Origin: Thermovenabulum sp049723235
GTDB lineage: Bacteria > Bacillota > Thermosediminibacteria > Thermosediminibacterales > Thermosediminibacteraceae
DNA length: 22,973 nt
Reading direction: 5' to 3'
NCBI RefSeq assembly: GCF_049723235.1
Contig: NZ_JBNARB010000026.1
Span: 1 to 22,973 of the forward strand
Shown: positions 22,879 through 22,973 of the stretch, one piece after another
Numbering within the stretch: the stretch's first letter is position 1
Layout: every line of letters begins with the position of its first letter
Notes under the pieces: generated by a model
Database searches by the model: none
What the model was told of the DNA's origin: nothing
Seen by the model: the letters and a program-made list of their open reading frames with translations, nothing else
Translations under genes and position numbers: made by a program

Positions 22879-22973
22879 TTGAGTAAGATAGAAATGATTT
22901 TAAATCTTATTTTGGATATGAGCTTTTTGCTTTGTACCATTTTTTTAATTTTTATCATGAATTTATTCCAATA
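22879..22973 (+). CDS. Small membrane protein, 3' end outside the window
   Basis: An open frame from TTG at 22879, with SD GGAGGTGG 5 bases upstream, that runs off the end: about 31 residues, SKIEMILNLILDMSFLLC followed by TIFLIFIMNLFQ. It forms one hydrophobic helix after a short N-terminal segment. I do not recognise it. Between 22750 and 22878 there is no gene I can support, only AT-rich DNA with a possible TAAAAT box near 22853-22858. Confidence 0.45.
   Translation, partial: MSKIEMILNLILDMSFLLCTIFLIFIMNLFQ

Overview
The window is almost entirely a CRISPR-Cas defence island. The DNA is AT-rich, with strong Shine-Dalgarno (SD) sites, several TTG/GTG starts and CRISPR repeats ending in ATTGAAAC when read on the minus strand. 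This suggests a low-GC Firmicute, probably a (thermophilic?) clostridial lineage; that is an inference, since no ribosomal RNA or other marker gene is present.

Layout. 1-211: the leader-proximal repeat of a first array (the window begins exactly on it), its leader and a terminator hairpin. 219-1373 (minus): csx20 and cas6. 1516-2823 (plus): a CARF-HEPN protein of the Csx1/Csx2 type. 2833-10535 (minus): a complete type III-A operon in the order cas10, csm2, csm3, csm4, csm5, a second cas6-like gene and a second CARF-HEPN gene. 10682-13286: a second array of 37 intact repeats plus one degenerate end repeat, interrupted by 100 N. 13287-13467: its leader, nearly identical to the first. 13486-21064 (minus): a type I-B operon in the order cas8b (broken into two frames), cas7, cas5, cas3, cas4, cas1, cas2, with no cas6 of its own. 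21175-22973: an eroded boundary with a truncated nagA, an orphan membrane-protein fragment, a toxin-like coding remnant with two ochre stops, an intact small gene that may be its immunity partner, and the start of another small membrane protein.

How it works together. Both arrays have the same repeat and essentially the same leader, so the single cas1-cas2-cas4 set probably feeds both, and the two Cas6 enzymes process one repeat type for two effectors. The type I-B complex with Cas3 would cut DNA. The type III-A complex has an intact HD motif, GGDD cyclase motif and Csm3 aspartate, so it should cleave target RNA and make cyclic oligoadenylate, which two different CARF-HEPN ribonucleases could sense and Csx20, a predicted ring nuclease, could remove.

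Most notable points: a 17-base element shared by the promoters of the type III-A and type I-B operons; leader-terminator modules duplicated with 4 mismatches in 181 bases and carrying a stem-loop close to the first repeat; a one-base frame break in cas8b; two spacers from opposite strands of homologous target genes that differ by a synonymous base; and the decayed toxin/possible immunity pair at the island edge.
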